Shown one piece after another: positions 1-9,225 of a stretch of 64,000 bases of DNA; positions within the stretch are counted from its first letter, which is position 1, and each line of letters starts with the position of its first letter. Under the pieces are notes generated by a model. That model did no database searches. It was given only the letters and a program-made list of their open reading frames with translations, and was not told where the DNA came from. The translations under genes and the position numbers were made by a program. The stretch spans positions 3,044,501-3,108,500 of the forward strand of contig NC_014375.1 in NCBI RefSeq assembly GCF_000144605.1. Reading direction: 5' to 3'. Source of the stretch: Brevundimonas subvibrioides ATCC 15264 (GTDB lineage Bacteria; Pseudomonadota; Alphaproteobacteria; Caulobacterales; Caulobacteraceae).

Positions 1-109
1 ACAGGGCCCAGGTCGCCGACTGCTCCTCGATCGTCATCGTGCCGTGCACATAGGCCTCCGCATCGTGGTCGGCGGCGTCGTGCAGGGTGTCGTGCTGATG
101 GTCGGCCAT
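1..109 (-). CDS. aa3-type cytochrome c oxidase subunit IV, N-terminal part only
   Basis: The gene runs off the left edge, so only the first 36 or so codons are visible, starting from an ATG at 109. The peptide opens MADHQHDTLHDAADHD, is rich in His and Asp, and continues into HGTMTIEEQSATWAL. That is the pattern of the very small alphaproteobacterial subunit IV of aa3 cytochrome c oxidase: a His/Asp-rich cytoplasmic head, a short amphipathic piece, then one membrane helix (the helix is outside the window). The family protein is an accessory subunit of the terminal oxidase in the inner membrane. The call rests on the N-terminus alone; a similarly His-rich unrelated small protein is the main alternative. 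Confidence 0.6.
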   Translation of the reverse strand, partial: MADHQHDTLHDAADHDAEAYVHGTMTIEEQSATWAL

Positions 110-177
110 GGGAGGGGTCCGGTCGTGAAAGCGTTGTGGCGGGTCTTATAGCGACAGGGGCGTCAGGCTCAAGGCTT

Positions 178-1986
178 TCAGCCCAGCGCCTCGAACTGAT
201 CGACCAGCCGTTCCAGCCGCCGGGTCCCGATGGTCCAGAACGCCGGGTCGCGCGGATTCAGCCCGAAAGGCTCCAGCGCCTCGACGTAGGTCTTCGTTCC
301 ACCGGCCGCGAGCAGTTCCCGGTACAGCGGCGCGAACCCGTCCGGGTCCTTTCGCCGCGTCTCCATCAGGGCCGCGACCAGCAGGTCGCCGAACGCATAG
401 GCATAGACGTAGAAGGGCGAGTGGACGAAGTGGCTGACATAGCTCCACCACGTCTCGTAGCCGGGATTCAGCGTCACCGCGGGTCCCAGAGACGCGCCCA
501 TCTCTTCGATGAACAGGTCGCCAAGGCGGTCGGCCGAGACCTCGCCCTTCGCCCGCTCGTCGTGGAAGCGGGTCTCGAAGCGGTGGAAGGCGATCTGACG
601 CACCACCGTGTTCAGCCCGTCCTCGATCCGCCCGGCCAGCAGGCCGCGCTGCTCGGCCTTGGGAGCCGTGGCCAGCAGCCGGTCGAACGTCAGCCCCTCG
701 GCGAAGATCGACGCCGTCTCGGCCAGGGTCAGGGGCGTGTCGGCCAGCAAAGTGCCCCTTTCCGCCGCCAGGGTCTGGTGCACGCCGTGACCCAGCTCAT
801 GCGCCAGGGTCAGGACGTCGCGCCGCTCGCCCATCCAGTTCAGGAAGACATAGGGGTGCCGGTCGGCCGTGACCGGGTGGGCATAGGCTCCTGACTGCTT
901 GCCCGCCCGCGCGCGTCCGTCGATCCAGGGCTTGTCGAAGAACCGTCCGGCGCGGTCCGAGAATTCGGACCCCAGGTCGCCGAAGCTCTCCAGCACCAGC
1001 GCGCGGCCCTGCGTCCAGTCGAACCCGCGCGGGGCCGTCGTCTCCAGCGGTGCATTGCGATCCCACTGGTCCAGCTTTGCCTTGCCCAGGGCTTTCGCCT
1101 TCAGCGCATAGTAGCGGTGCGACAGTTTCGGATAGGCGGCAGCGACCGCATCGGCCATGGCGTCGACCGCCTCGCCGTCGACCTCGTTGGCCAGGTGGCG
1201 GCTGTCGGCCGGCCGCTTGAAGCCGCGCCAGCGGTCCTCCATCGCCTTGTCGGCGGCGACGGTGTTCAGCACCAGGGCCAGGGTCGAGGTTCGCGCCGCC
1301 AGGGCGGCGTTCAGCCCCTCGGCCGCGCCGCGACGCTTGGCTTCCTTGGGATCGGACAGCTGGTTCAGCGCCTCCGACAGCGTCAGGCTCTCCTTGCCGC
1401 TCTCGACCCGCAGCGCCGCCAGGGTCTCGTCGAACAGCCGGGGCCACTGGGCCGCGATCGGCATCCGCTCGGCGATGAAGGTCTCCAGCTCGCTCGACAG
1501 CTCATGCGGCTTCATGGCCCGCACGCGTCGCAGCCAGGGTCGCCATTTCGCCGCGTCAGCATCGGCCGACAGCGCGGCCTCGATCTCCGCCTCGTCCAGC
1601 TGGTTGATCTCCAGCGTCAGCCAGACCGTCGGGGTGGCGATGGTCGTGATCTTCTCGCGCAGGTCGGCCTCGAACCCTTGCGCTCCCGCATCGTCACGCG
1701 CCGTCGAGGCGGCCAGAAACGCATAGGCCCCCAGGGCGCCGAGGCGCTCGCTGGCCTGTTCGTACAGGGTGATCGCCCGGTTCAGCGTCGCCCCCAGCGC
1801 CGGCGCATCGCCGCGTTGCGCGACGAACCGCCCCTTGAGCGCATTCATCTCGGCCACGCCCTGCCGCGCGGTCTCCAGATCGGCCGCGATCCTCGCATCC
1901 GTGCGCGAGCCATAGAGGTCGGACAGGTCCCACAGCGGCGGCTCGGCGGGATCGGAATGGGGCGGGGCTTTGAAGGGCGCGTTCAT
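178..1986 (-). CDS. pepF: M3-family oligoendopeptidase F (zinc metallopeptidase)
   Basis: Predicted 602 aa cytoplasmic peptidase that hydrolyses short peptides. The zinc-binding HELGH signature is at residues 396-400, and the downstream helix LAETASIFAEGL supplies the conserved third Glu ligand region. Length is normal for bacterial M3B enzymes (about 600 aa). The reading frame stays open far upstream of the chosen ATG at 1986, but MNAPFKAPPHSDPAEPPLWDLSDLY is the usual PepF beginning (Trp-Asp-Leu-Ser-Asp-Leu-Tyr), so the extension is discarded. The gene is transcribed alone and is divergent from the DUF1203 gene with about 105 bp between starts. No signal peptide is visible. Confidence 0.92.
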   Translation of the reverse strand: MNAPFKAPPHSDPAEPPLWDLSDLYGSRTDARIAADLETARQGVAEMNALKGRFVAQRGDAPALGATLNRAITLYEQASERLGALGAYAFLAASTARDDAGAQGFEADLREKITTIATPTVWLTLEINQLDEAEIEAALSADADAAKWRPWLRRVRAMKPHELSSELETFIAERMPIAAQWPRLFDETLAALRVESGKESLTLSEALNQLSDPKEAKRRGAAEGLNAALAARTSTLALVLNTVAADKAMEDRWRGFKRPADSRHLANEVDGEAVDAMADAVAAAYPKLSHRYYALKAKALGKAKLDQWDRNAPLETTAPRGFDWTQGRALVLESFGDLGSEFSDRAGRFFDKPWIDGRARAGKQSGAYAHPVTADRHPYVFLNWMGERRDVLTLAHELGHGVHQTLAAERGTLLADTPLTLAETASIFAEGLTFDRLLATAPKAEQRGLLAGRIEDGLNTVVRQIAFHRFETRFHDERAKGEVSADRLGDLFIEEMGASLGPAVTLNPGYETWWSYVSHFVHSPFYVYAYAFGDLLVAALMETRRKDPDGFAPLYRELLAAGGTKTYVEALEPFGLNPRDPAFWTIGTRRLERLVDQFEALG

Positions 1987-2091
1987 GCCCCTCGTTGTGG
2001 GGTCGCGGGCGGCGCGGCGCAACGGCCGAAAGCCGCCAGACGACCGGCATGGATCGTCGCACGCTGGGCCACTCACACAGGAGATCACCCC

Positions 2092-2577
2092 GTGACCTAT
2101 CGAATCGAAGCCCTGCCCGTCGCGCCGTTCGCGCCCTATTTCGCCATGACCGACGCCGAGCTGGCCGCCGTCGGCGCGCGGCGCTGGGTCGCCGACGCGC
2201 CCGGCCGCGCTCCCTGCCGCGTCAGCCTTCGCGACGCCGAGGCCGGCGAAAGGCTGGTCCTGGTCAACCACGTCCATATGACCGACCCGACCTCGCCCTA
2301 TCGCGCGTCTGGGCCCATCTTCGTCCGCGAGGCCGCCGAGCAGGCCGCCCCTGTCGAGGGCGCGGCACCGGACATGTTGCGCAAACGCCCGCTGTCGCTG
2401 CGCATCTACGATCGCCGGAACATGATGCTGGACGGTCTCGTGATCGACGGCACCGACCTCGACGCGCGCCTGGCCGAATGGTTCGACCATCCATCGACGC
2501 AGCAAGTCCACATCCACTTCGCGCCTCGCGGCTGCTACCTCGCCCGGGCTGTTCGTCAGGAACCATCGCTTTCCTGA
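2092..2577 (+). CDS. DUF1203 family protein
   Basis: 161 aa soluble protein of unknown biochemical function. The sequence has the DUF1203 pattern: an N-terminal MTYRIEALP segment, a central VLVNHVHMTDPTSPYRASGPIFVRE block, and a C-terminal VHIHFAPRGCYLARAV block with conserved His residues. The start is a GTG at 2092, set by a CAGGAG ribosome-binding site about 8 bases upstream; the open frame continues far upstream as an antisense shadow of the peptidase gene. It is followed by the DUF4153 gene on the same strand 50 bp downstream, so co-transcription is possible. Family assignment is from sequence pattern; no function is proposed. Confidence 0.85.
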   Translation: MTYRIEALPVAPFAPYFAMTDAELAAVGARRWVADAPGRAPCRVSLRDAEAGERLVLVNHVHMTDPTSPYRASGPIFVREAAEQAAPVEGAAPDMLRKRPLSLRIYDRRNMMLDGLVIDGTDLDARLAEWFDHPSTQQVHIHFAPRGCYLARAVRQEPSLS

Positions 2578-2627
2578 CGGCCGCGCTTGAGGTCATGTGG
2601 GTGGCCGTGAGGCGCAAGGGGCGGACC

Positions 2628-4421
2628 ATGACGACAGAAACCACCGATCAATCCGGCGCGGGCCGCGACACCCTGGGCCAGACCGGCGATCGCCGGGCCA
2701 TCGGTCTGGCGCGGCTGGCCATCGGGCTGGTGCAGGGCGTGTTGCTCTACTGGCTGGTCCAGTCGACCGAGGGCGGCCCGCGTACCTGGCCCGCGACGGA
2801 GCCGGCCCTGTTCGGCCCCCTGCTGATCGTGTCCCTTTATTTGCCGCTGGTCCTGCTGGCCGGCGTGGGTCGGTTGCGGCTGCTGACCCTGGCCATCTGG
2901 ACCGGCATCGCCGCCGTCGTTCTGGCCCTGCTGGCCTGGCACGACATCGCCCGTCAGACCGCCGGCGAAAACACCCAGCTGACCTTTGGCCTGATGGCCT
3001 TCGGGGCCACCGCCCTGTTCATCGCCCACCATCTGATCGTCCCGGCCGACCGCGAGCGACGCCCGATCGCCAACTACGCCACCTATTTCGACGTCGCCTG
3101 GATGGCCGGGGTCCAGCTGGCCCTGTCGATCGCCTTTGCCGGGGCCTTCTGGCTGCTGCTGTGGCTGGGCGCGGCGCTGTTCAACATCATCGGCCTGAGC
3201 TTCCTGGGCGATCTGCTGGAGGAGGCCTGGTTCTCGCTGCCCCTGACCGGCCTGGCCTTCGCCACCGCCGTCCAGCTGACCGATGTCCGCGACGGCCTGA
3301 TCCGGGGCGTGCGCACCGTGGCCCTGATGCTGCTGTCCTGGCTGCTGCTGGTCCTGACCGTGCTGGTCGGAGGCTTTCTCGCCGCCCTGCCCTTCACCGG
3401 GCTGGATGGCCTGTGGGAGACGGGCAGCGCGACCGCCCTGGTCCTGTCCGCCGCCGGGGCCCTGATCGTCCTCATCAACGCCGCCTATCAGGACGGCCGG
3501 GCCGACAACCTGCCGCCCGCCGTGCTCCGGCTGGCCGTCCGCGTCGCCTCGGTCCTGCTGACGCCCCTGATCCTGATCGCCGCGTGGGGCCTCAGCCTGC
3601 GGATCGGCCAGCACGGCCTGACGCCCGACCGGATCATCGCCGTGGCCTGCGCCCTCGTCGGTGCCGCCTATGCCGGCGGCTACGGCTTCGCGGCGCTCCG
3701 GACCTTCTGGTCGAAGGGTGACTGGATGCAGCCGCTGGAGCGCACCAATATCGCCACCGCCGTGCTCGAGGTGGTCGTCATCCTGGCTCTGTTCAGCCCC
3801 CTGGCGGACCCGGCGCGCCTGTCGGTCGCCGATCAGGTCGCGCGGCTGGAAAGCGGCAAGGTCACGCCGCAGACCTTCGACTACCGGTTCCTGGCCTTCG
3901 ACAGCGGCCGTGTGGGTACAGCGGCGCTGGACCGGCTGATCGCCTCGCCGGATCCCGACGTCGCCAAGCGCGCCCAGGCGGCGAAGGACGGCGCGGTCTC
4001 CGACGATCCGGCGACCGAGACCTTCGCCGCGTCCATCGAGACCCTGCCGGGCGAGGCCGGTCTGCCCGTCGCCTTCCTGGCGACGCCGCCGCTGGAGGAC
4101 CCGCGGCGCAACTGCACCCTTCCCGGACGTTGCCTCGCCGTCCAGCGCGACATGAATGGACAGCCGCCGCTGGAAATCCTGCTCGTGCAGGAAGACCGCA
4201 TCACCCTGTTCGCGCGCCAGGACGCCGAGGCCTTCGTCCCGGTCGGCGACTATGCCATCCCCACCTGCGACGGCGCACGGCCCGGCGATGCCCGGCAACT
4301 GCTGCGGGACGGCAAGCTGGTCCCTGTCGCCCCGGGGGGCTGGAAGGATCTGGCGGTCGAGGGCCGCGGGTCGTCCACCCTCTCGACCAGCGCCTTCCCG
4401 ACCCCGCCGCCGCCCTGTTAA
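2628..4421 (+). CDS. DUF4153 domain integral membrane protein
   Basis: 597 aa membrane protein. From residue 24 to about 395 it is a run of hydrophobic segments (roughly ten membrane spans, for example around GLVQGVLLYWLV, PLLIVSLYLPLVLLAGVG and VALMLLSWLLLVLTVLVGGF). A soluble C-terminal portion of about 200 residues follows, containing two Cys (RRNCTLPGRC) that may form a disulfide if periplasmic. This architecture matches DUF4153 proteins common in Caulobacterales; their role is unknown. The ATG at 2628 gives MTTETTDQSG; an in-frame ATG at 2595 preceded by TTGAGG is an alternative start adding 11 residues. It ends 116 bp before tacA on the same strand. Confidence 0.8.
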   Translation: MTTETTDQSGAGRDTLGQTGDRRAIGLARLAIGLVQGVLLYWLVQSTEGGPRTWPATEPALFGPLLIVSLYLPLVLLAGVGRLRLLTLAIWTGIAAVVLALLAWHDIARQTAGENTQLTFGLMAFGATALFIAHHLIVPADRERRPIANYATYFDVAWMAGVQLALSIAFAGAFWLLLWLGAALFNIIGLSFLGDLLEEAWFSLPLTGLAFATAVQLTDVRDGLIRGVRTVALMLLSWLLLVLTVLVGGFLAALPFTGLDGLWETGSATALVLSAAGALIVLINAAYQDGRADNLPPAVLRLAVRVASVLLTPLILIAAWGLSLRIGQHGLTPDRIIAVACALVGAAYAGGYGFAALRTFWSKGDWMQPLERTNIATAVLEVVVILALFSPLADPARLSVADQVARLESGKVTPQTFDYRFLAFDSGRVGTAALDRLIASPDPDVAKRAQAAKDGAVSDDPATETFAASIETLPGEAGLPVAFLATPPLEDPRRNCTLPGRCLAVQRDMNGQPPLEILLVQEDRITLFARQDAEAFVPVGDYAIPTCDGARPGDARQLLRDGKLVPVAPGGWKDLAVEGRGSSTLSTSAFPTPPPPC

Positions 4422-4537
4422 CCGACCGGACACCACGCCCTCTCACCCGATCTTCACCGCGCCGGCCCTAAAAGCGTCCCGAAACGAGCCAGTCACGCTT
4501 CGTCGCGCGACGGCCGATCCGGTGATGAGGGTGCCCT

Positions 4538-5983
4538 ATGGCCAAGACCGTTCTGGTGGTCGACGACGATCCGACCCAGCGCCGCCTGGTTCAGGCCGTG
4601 CTGGACCGTGAGGGCTATGTCGTCGTCCATGCCGAGAGCGGCGGCGAGGCCATCGATCGCCTGACCAAGGGCGGCGGCGCCGACGTCGTCCTGCTGGACC
4701 TCGTCATGCCCGGCATGAGCGGCATGGAGGCCCTGGCCGAGATCCGCACCGCCGGCGTCACCACCCCCGTCATCGTCCTGACCGCGAACGGCGGCATCGA
4801 GACCGTGGTCAAGGCCATGCAGGCCGGGGCCCAGGACTTCTTCATCAAGCCCGCCAGCCCGGAACGCATCCTCGTCGGCATCCGCAACGCCCTGCAGCTG
4901 ACCCAGCTGACCGCCGAGGTCGGCCGCCTGAAGAAGCATGTGGCCGGTCGCGTCACCTTCGCTGATCTGGTCGGCGACAGCCGCCCCATGCAGATGGTCA
5001 AGCAGCTCGGCACGCGCGCCGCCCGCTCCACCATCCCGGTCCTGATCACCGGCGAGAGCGGCGTCGGCAAGGAAGTGATCGCCCGCGCCCTGCACGGGGC
5101 CAGCGACCGCGCCGGCAAGCCCTTCGTCGCCGTCAACTGCGGGGCCCTGCCCGCCAACCTGGTCGAATCCATCCTGTTCGGCCACGAGAAGGGCAGCTTC
5201 ACCGGCGCCTCCGACAAGCACCTCGGCAAGTTCATGGAGGCCAACGGCGGCACCCTGTTCCTGGACGAGATCGGCGAACTGCCGCTGGACATGCAGGTCA
5301 AGCTGCTGCGCGCCCTGCAGGAGGGCGAGATCGACCCGGTCGGCGCCAAGCGCGCGGTCAAGGTCGACGTCCGCATCGTCTCCGCCACCAACCGCGACCT
5401 GTCGAGCGCCGTGGCCGAGGGCCGGTTCCGCGAGGACCTGTTCTATCGCCTGAACGTCTTCCCGATCGAGGCTCCGTCCCTGCGCGAGCGCCGCGAGGAC
5501 ATTCCGGCCCTGATCGACCACTTCATCGGCCGCTTCAACGTCGAGGAAGGCAAGCGGATCGCCGGGGCCGCGCCCGACACCCTGGCCCTGCTGACCGCCT
5601 TCGACTGGCCCGGCAACGTCCGCCAGCTGGAGAACACCATCTATCGCGCCATCGTCCTGGCCGACGCGCCGTTCCTGCAATCGCACGACTTCCCGGCCAT
5701 CTCGGGGATCGCCATGCCGCTGGAACCGCACGACCGGCCCTCGGCCGCGATCGTCAGCTATGCCGACCTGCCGCCCCTCCCCGAGCAGCCCATCCGCATC
5801 CTCGACGAACGCGGTCACCTGCGCACGCTCGAGGACATCGAGCGCGACCTGATCCAGCACGCCATCGAGGTCTATGCCGGTCACATGTCGGAGATCGCGC
5901 GCCGCCTCGGCATCGGTCGGTCGACCCTGTACCGCAAGGTTCGCGAACAGGGTCTGGAAGGCGTGCTGAAGGAAGCCTCCTGA
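4538..5983 (+). CDS. tacA: Sigma-54-dependent response regulator, TacA-like
   Basis: 481 aa NtrC-type activator. Residues 1-120 are a receiver domain with acidic pocket VDDD (8-11), phosphoacceptor Asp54 (LLDLVMPG) and Lys104. Residues 140-375 are the AAA+ domain: Walker A GESGVGKE (172-179), sigma-54 contact loop GSFTGA (219-224, Ser where GAFTGA has Ala), Walker B FLDE (241-244). The end is a Fis-type helix-turn-helix ([19 protein letters not shown]). In Caulobacter, TacA is phosphorylated through ShkA-ShpA and activates stalk genes. The N-terminus [17 protein letters not shown] and the nearby gapR (also close to tacA in Caulobacter) support the TacA assignment over other NtrC relatives. 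No clear CtrA site was found upstream. Confidence 0.8.
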   Translation: MAKTVLVVDDDPTQRRLVQAVLDREGYVVVHAESGGEAIDRLTKGGGADVVLLDLVMPGMSGMEALAEIRTAGVTTPVIVLTANGGIETVVKAMQAGAQDFFIKPASPERILVGIRNALQLTQLTAEVGRLKKHVAGRVTFADLVGDSRPMQMVKQLGTRAARSTIPVLITGESGVGKEVIARALHGASDRAGKPFVAVNCGALPANLVESILFGHEKGSFTGASDKHLGKFMEANGGTLFLDEIGELPLDMQVKLLRALQEGEIDPVGAKRAVKVDVRIVSATNRDLSSAVAEGRFREDLFYRLNVFPIEAPSLRERREDIPALIDHFIGRFNVEEGKRIAGAAPDTLALLTAFDWPGNVRQLENTIYRAIVLADAPFLQSHDFPAISGIAMPLEPHDRPSAAIVSYADLPPLPEQPIRILDERGHLRTLEDIERDLIQHAIEVYAGHMSEIARRLGIGRSTLYRKVREQGLEGVLKEAS

Positions 5984-6162
5984 GCGCACTGTGGCCGCAG
6001 GGACGCAGGTTGCAACCCGGACGTGTCCGCGACACAATTGGCCTCATTGACGCCGCGACGGATACCGATAGCAGGGCCGTATAACAACGACCGTCGGACA
6101 GGGCCGCATGCGCGCAGGCCTGAAATCGCCGGGCCTTTTCCTCGTTCTGTCCGGACCGTTTC

Positions 6163-8919
6163 ATGACCATCGCCGCAGCCCTGCTCTACGCCCTCGCCTC
6201 GGGCGCCCTTCAGACTGCGCCCGTGCAGACCGCCCCCCAGACGCCCCCCGTTCCCACGGCCGAGGACGAGCAGGATCAACAGCCGTCCGGCGCGCCCGCG
6301 ACGACGGATGACGAAGACGCGGACGTCGTCGAGGACGTCCTGGTCACGGGCGCCAGGGCGCGCGGCAGCGTCCGCGGCGACATCGAACCCGACATCACCC
6401 TGACCTCCGAGCAGCTGGCGGCCTATGGCGCCACCAACGTCGCCGAACTGCTGGCGGCGGTCGAACCCCTGACCCGCAGCGGTCGCGGGCGCGGCGACGG
6501 CGGACCGGTGGTGCTGCTGAACGGACGTCGCACCTCCGGCTTCCAGGAAATCCGCGGCATTCCGTTCGAGGCGATCGAGCGGTTCGAGATCCTGCCGGAA
6601 GAGGTCGCCCTGACCTATGGCTTCGCGGCCGACCAGCGGGTGGTCAACATCATCCTGAAGGCCGATTTCCGCCAGGGCTCGCTGCAGGGACGCGTCAGCG
6701 GACCGTCGCAGGGGGGTCGCACGACCACGGGCGCCCAGATCAGCGCCTTCCAGGTCAACGTCCGCGACCGCTGGAACTTCGAGCTGGAGCAGACCCACAA
6801 TACCGCCCTGTTCGAGGACGAGCGCGACATCAACCGCTCGCCGGGCTCCCAGCCGTTCGACCTGATCGGCAATGTCGCGGGCATTCCCTACGGCAGCCAG
6901 ATCGATCCGGCCCTGACGACTCTGGCAGGCACGCCCGTCACGGTCGCCGCCAACCCCGGTGTTTCCAACCCGACCCTGGCCCAGTTCGCGGCCGGCGCGA
7001 ACGCCCCGCGCACGGGTGACCTGGGGGCCTATCGCACCCTGCTGCCGCGCGGCGACACCACCCGGCTGACGGCCTCGTGGGCCCGCGACCTGAACGAGAC
7101 GATCAAGGGCACGGTCAGCCTGAGCCTCAACGACACCGCCAGCTTCAGCTACCTGGGCTTGCCGGGCGTGACGCTGCAGGCCCCGGCCGGCCGGAACGGT
7201 TCGCCCTTCTCGCGCGACGTGGCCGTCTATCGCTACATCGCCGATCCCGGTGCCGTGACGCGCGACAGCGAGACCCTGAGCGGCAATCTGGGCCTGCTGC
7301 TGGACGGCTATCTGGGCGACTATCGCTGGTCGGTGTCCGGGGCTTACGACCGGGTCGAGACGGACACGACGACGGGCCGCGGGCTCGACGCCACGGCGGC
7401 GCAGGCGGCCGTGACCGCCGGGACGCTGAACCCCTTCGGGGCCCTGAGCCCGTCCAGTTTCACCCGTCTGGTCGACACCGCCAACTCGGTCGCCAGTGGC
7501 GGAAACCTCGAGGCCGTCGTGAGCGGCGACCTGTTCGAGGCCCCCGCCGGCGGTCTGAACATGACGCTGAAGCTGGGGGGCGACACCCGCACGCTGGATT
7601 CGGAAAGCACCCGGGCCGGCCTCTTCAGCGCCCGCTCGATCGGGCGCGACCGCGCCTATGGTCTGGCCAACTTCACCCTGCCCGTTTCGGACCCCAGCCG
7701 CGAGATCCTGGGCTTCCTCGGTGACCTGTCGGTCAACTTCAACGCCGGCTACGACCACGCGTCGGACTTCGGTGGCCTGATGACCCTGGGGGCCGGATTC
7801 AACTGGGTTCCCGCCGATCCGCTCAGCGTCATCGTCAGCTATACGGACGAAGAGGGCGCGCCGACGATCCAGCAGCTGAACGACCCGGTCATCACTACGC
7901 CCAACGCTGCCGTGTTCGATTTCCGCACCGGCCAGACGGTTCTGGTCAACCGCATCGACGGCGGCAACGCCGGCCTGGACTCCGATAACCGGAACGTCTG
8001 GAAGGTCGGCCTGAACTTCAAGCCGTGGTCGGCCCGGGACTTCAGCGTCAGCACCAACTACACCAGCACCACCATCGAGAACGCGATCAGCGCCTTCCCG
8101 ACCATCACGGCCGATCTGGAGGCCGCCCTGCCGTCGCGGTTCACCCGCGATTCCTCGGGTCAGCTGATCTCGATCGACGCCCGCCCGCTGAACTATTCGG
8201 AGACGCGCCGCGAGGAGCTGCGGACCGGATTCAACTTCTCGCGTGCCTTCGGAACGCCGACGCCTCCGGCCGCCGGCGCGCCCGGCGCGGGCGGCATGCC
8301 CGGTCTGGGCGGCGGCCGTCCGGGTGGCGCGGGCGGCCCGCCTGCGGGTGCCGGGGGCGGCCAGGGACGTCCGGGCGGCGGCACCATGATGTTCGGCGGT
8401 GGTGGACGCGGCGGCTTCGGCGGCGGACAGCCGGGCCAGGGGCGCTTCAACCTGTCGGTCTATCACACCTACCGTTTCACCGACCGGATCGTGATCGCCG
8501 ACGGCCTGCCGGTCCTCGACCTGCTGGACGGCGCCGCGACCGGATCGCGTGGCGGCACGCCCCGCAACGAAGTCCAGGTCCAGGGCGGCGTGTTCAAGAG
8601 CGGCCTGGGCGCCTTCGTCAACGCCAACTGGCTTGAGGGGACCGAGGTCGACGGCGGCCTCGGCGGATCGGACCTGACCTTCGGGTCGCAGACGACCGTG
8701 AACCTGAACGTCTTCGCCGACCTGTCGTCTCGCCCGACCTGGGTTGCCAAATACCCCTGGCTGAAGGGGTCGCGCATCAACCTGGGGATCCAGAACCTGT
8801 TCGACAGCCGTCAGGACGTCCGCTCGTCCACCGGCGACGTCGGCTTCAACTACCAGCCTGACTTCCTCGACCCCCAGGGCCGGGTCGTCACCCTGACCTT
8901 CCGCAAGATCCTGTTCTAG
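6163..8919 (+). CDS. TonB-dependent receptor-type outer-membrane protein with Gly/Pro-rich insert
   Basis: 918 aa. A short N-terminal signal-like segment is followed by an acidic linker, then DVLVTGAR and a plug-type region (SEQLAAYGATNVAELLAAVEPL, VVLLNGRRTSGFQEIRGIP, ERFEILPEEVALTYG) as in TonB receptor plugs. The rest is aromatic, beta-rich barrel-like sequence ending in VVTLTFRKILF with the terminal Phe of outer-membrane proteins. Residues about 697-760 are an unusual low-complexity stretch of Gly, Pro and Ala lying between two barrel strands, probably an extracellular loop. No TonB box is obvious, so energised uptake is inferred. It follows tacA by 179 bp on the same strand. Substrate unknown. 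Confidence 0.78.
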   Translation: MTIAAALLYALASGALQTAPVQTAPQTPPVPTAEDEQDQQPSGAPATTDDEDADVVEDVLVTGARARGSVRGDIEPDITLTSEQLAAYGATNVAELLAAVEPLTRSGRGRGDGGPVVLLNGRRTSGFQEIRGIPFEAIERFEILPEEVALTYGFAADQRVVNIILKADFRQGSLQGRVSGPSQGGRTTTGAQISAFQVNVRDRWNFELEQTHNTALFEDERDINRSPGSQPFDLIGNVAGIPYGSQIDPALTTLAGTPVTVAANPGVSNPTLAQFAAGANAPRTGDLGAYRTLLPRGDTTRLTASWARDLNETIKGTVSLSLNDTASFSYLGLPGVTLQAPAGRNGSPFSRDVAVYRYIADPGAVTRDSETLSGNLGLLLDGYLGDYRWSVSGAYDRVETDTTTGRGLDATAAQAAVTAGTLNPFGALSPSSFTRLVDTANSVASGGNLEAVVSGDLFEAPAGGLNMTLKLGGDTRTLDSESTRAGLFSARSIGRDRAYGLANFTLPVSDPSREILGFLGDLSVNFNAGYDHASDFGGLMTLGAGFNWVPADPLSVIVSYTDEEGAPTIQQLNDPVITTPNAAVFDFRTGQTVLVNRIDGGNAGLDSDNRNVWKVGLNFKPWSARDFSVSTNYTSTTIENAISAFPTITADLEAALPSRFTRDSSGQLISIDARPLNYSETRREELRTGFNFSRAFGTPTPPAAGAPGAGGMPGLGGGRPGGAGGPPAGAGGGQGRPGGGTMMFGGGGRGGFGGGQPGQGRFNLSVYHTYRFTDRIVIADGLPVLDLLDGAATGSRGGTPRNEVQVQGGVFKSGLGAFVNANWLEGTEVDGGLGGSDLTFGSQTTVNLNVFADLSSRPTWVAKYPWLKGSRINLGIQNLFDSRQDVRSSTGDVGFNYQPDFLDPQGRVVTLTFRKILF

Positions 8920-8956
8920 ATCGTCCATCGATGCGCCGTCCGGGTTCGTCCCGGGC

Positions 8957-9172
8957 GGCAAGCGGTTCATCACAAAGGACACGAAGAGAGCCACAAAGGG
9001 CACGACGAGTCCTGTGACGTTGCCCGCACCAGTCCTGTCTTCGCCCTTGGATCAATGCGGCGTACGCCGCGAACGATGCACCTTGAAAGAAGAGATCGAT
9101 CTCAAAAGCGACTCCGCGCCCTCCGTGTCCTTCGTGGCTGCCTTGGTGCCCTTTGTGATGAACCTTCTTGCC
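8957..9172. repeat. Inverted pair of CACAAAGGACACGAAG-type intergenic repeats
   Basis: Left arm 8957-9010 reads GGCAAGCGGTTCATCACAAAGG and continues with CACGAAG and CACAAAGGGCAC units. The right arm 9119-9172 is its approximate reverse complement (GTGCCCTTTGTGATGAACC). About 110 bp separate the arms. Units built on the CACRAAGGRCAC theme repeat within each arm. This fills the gap of about 305 bp between the TonB-type gene and the convergent aldo/keto reductase gene. It could form a large stem that ends transcription from both sides, or be a dispersed repeat; no open frame here looks coding. Confidence 0.6.
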
Positions 9173-9225
9173 CCGGCACCTCGCCGGAAGGATCAGCGGC
9201 AGGCTCAGCCCACCGGGCGGCGGCG

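Noticed and set aside
2556..4436. 626-codon minus-strand open frame opposite the DUF4153 gene
   Set aside because: Extremely Gln/Gly/Asp-rich, as expected from antisense of hydrophobic codons; the sense frame encodes credible membrane helices.
4410..4537. CtrA box for tacA
   Set aside because: Only a single TTAA half (TTAACCGACC) overlaps the preceding stop; the second half is missing.
5881..9003. 1040-codon minus-strand open frame opposite the TonB-type gene
   Set aside because: It is a shadow of the real plus-strand gene, with low-complexity composition and no recognisable domain.
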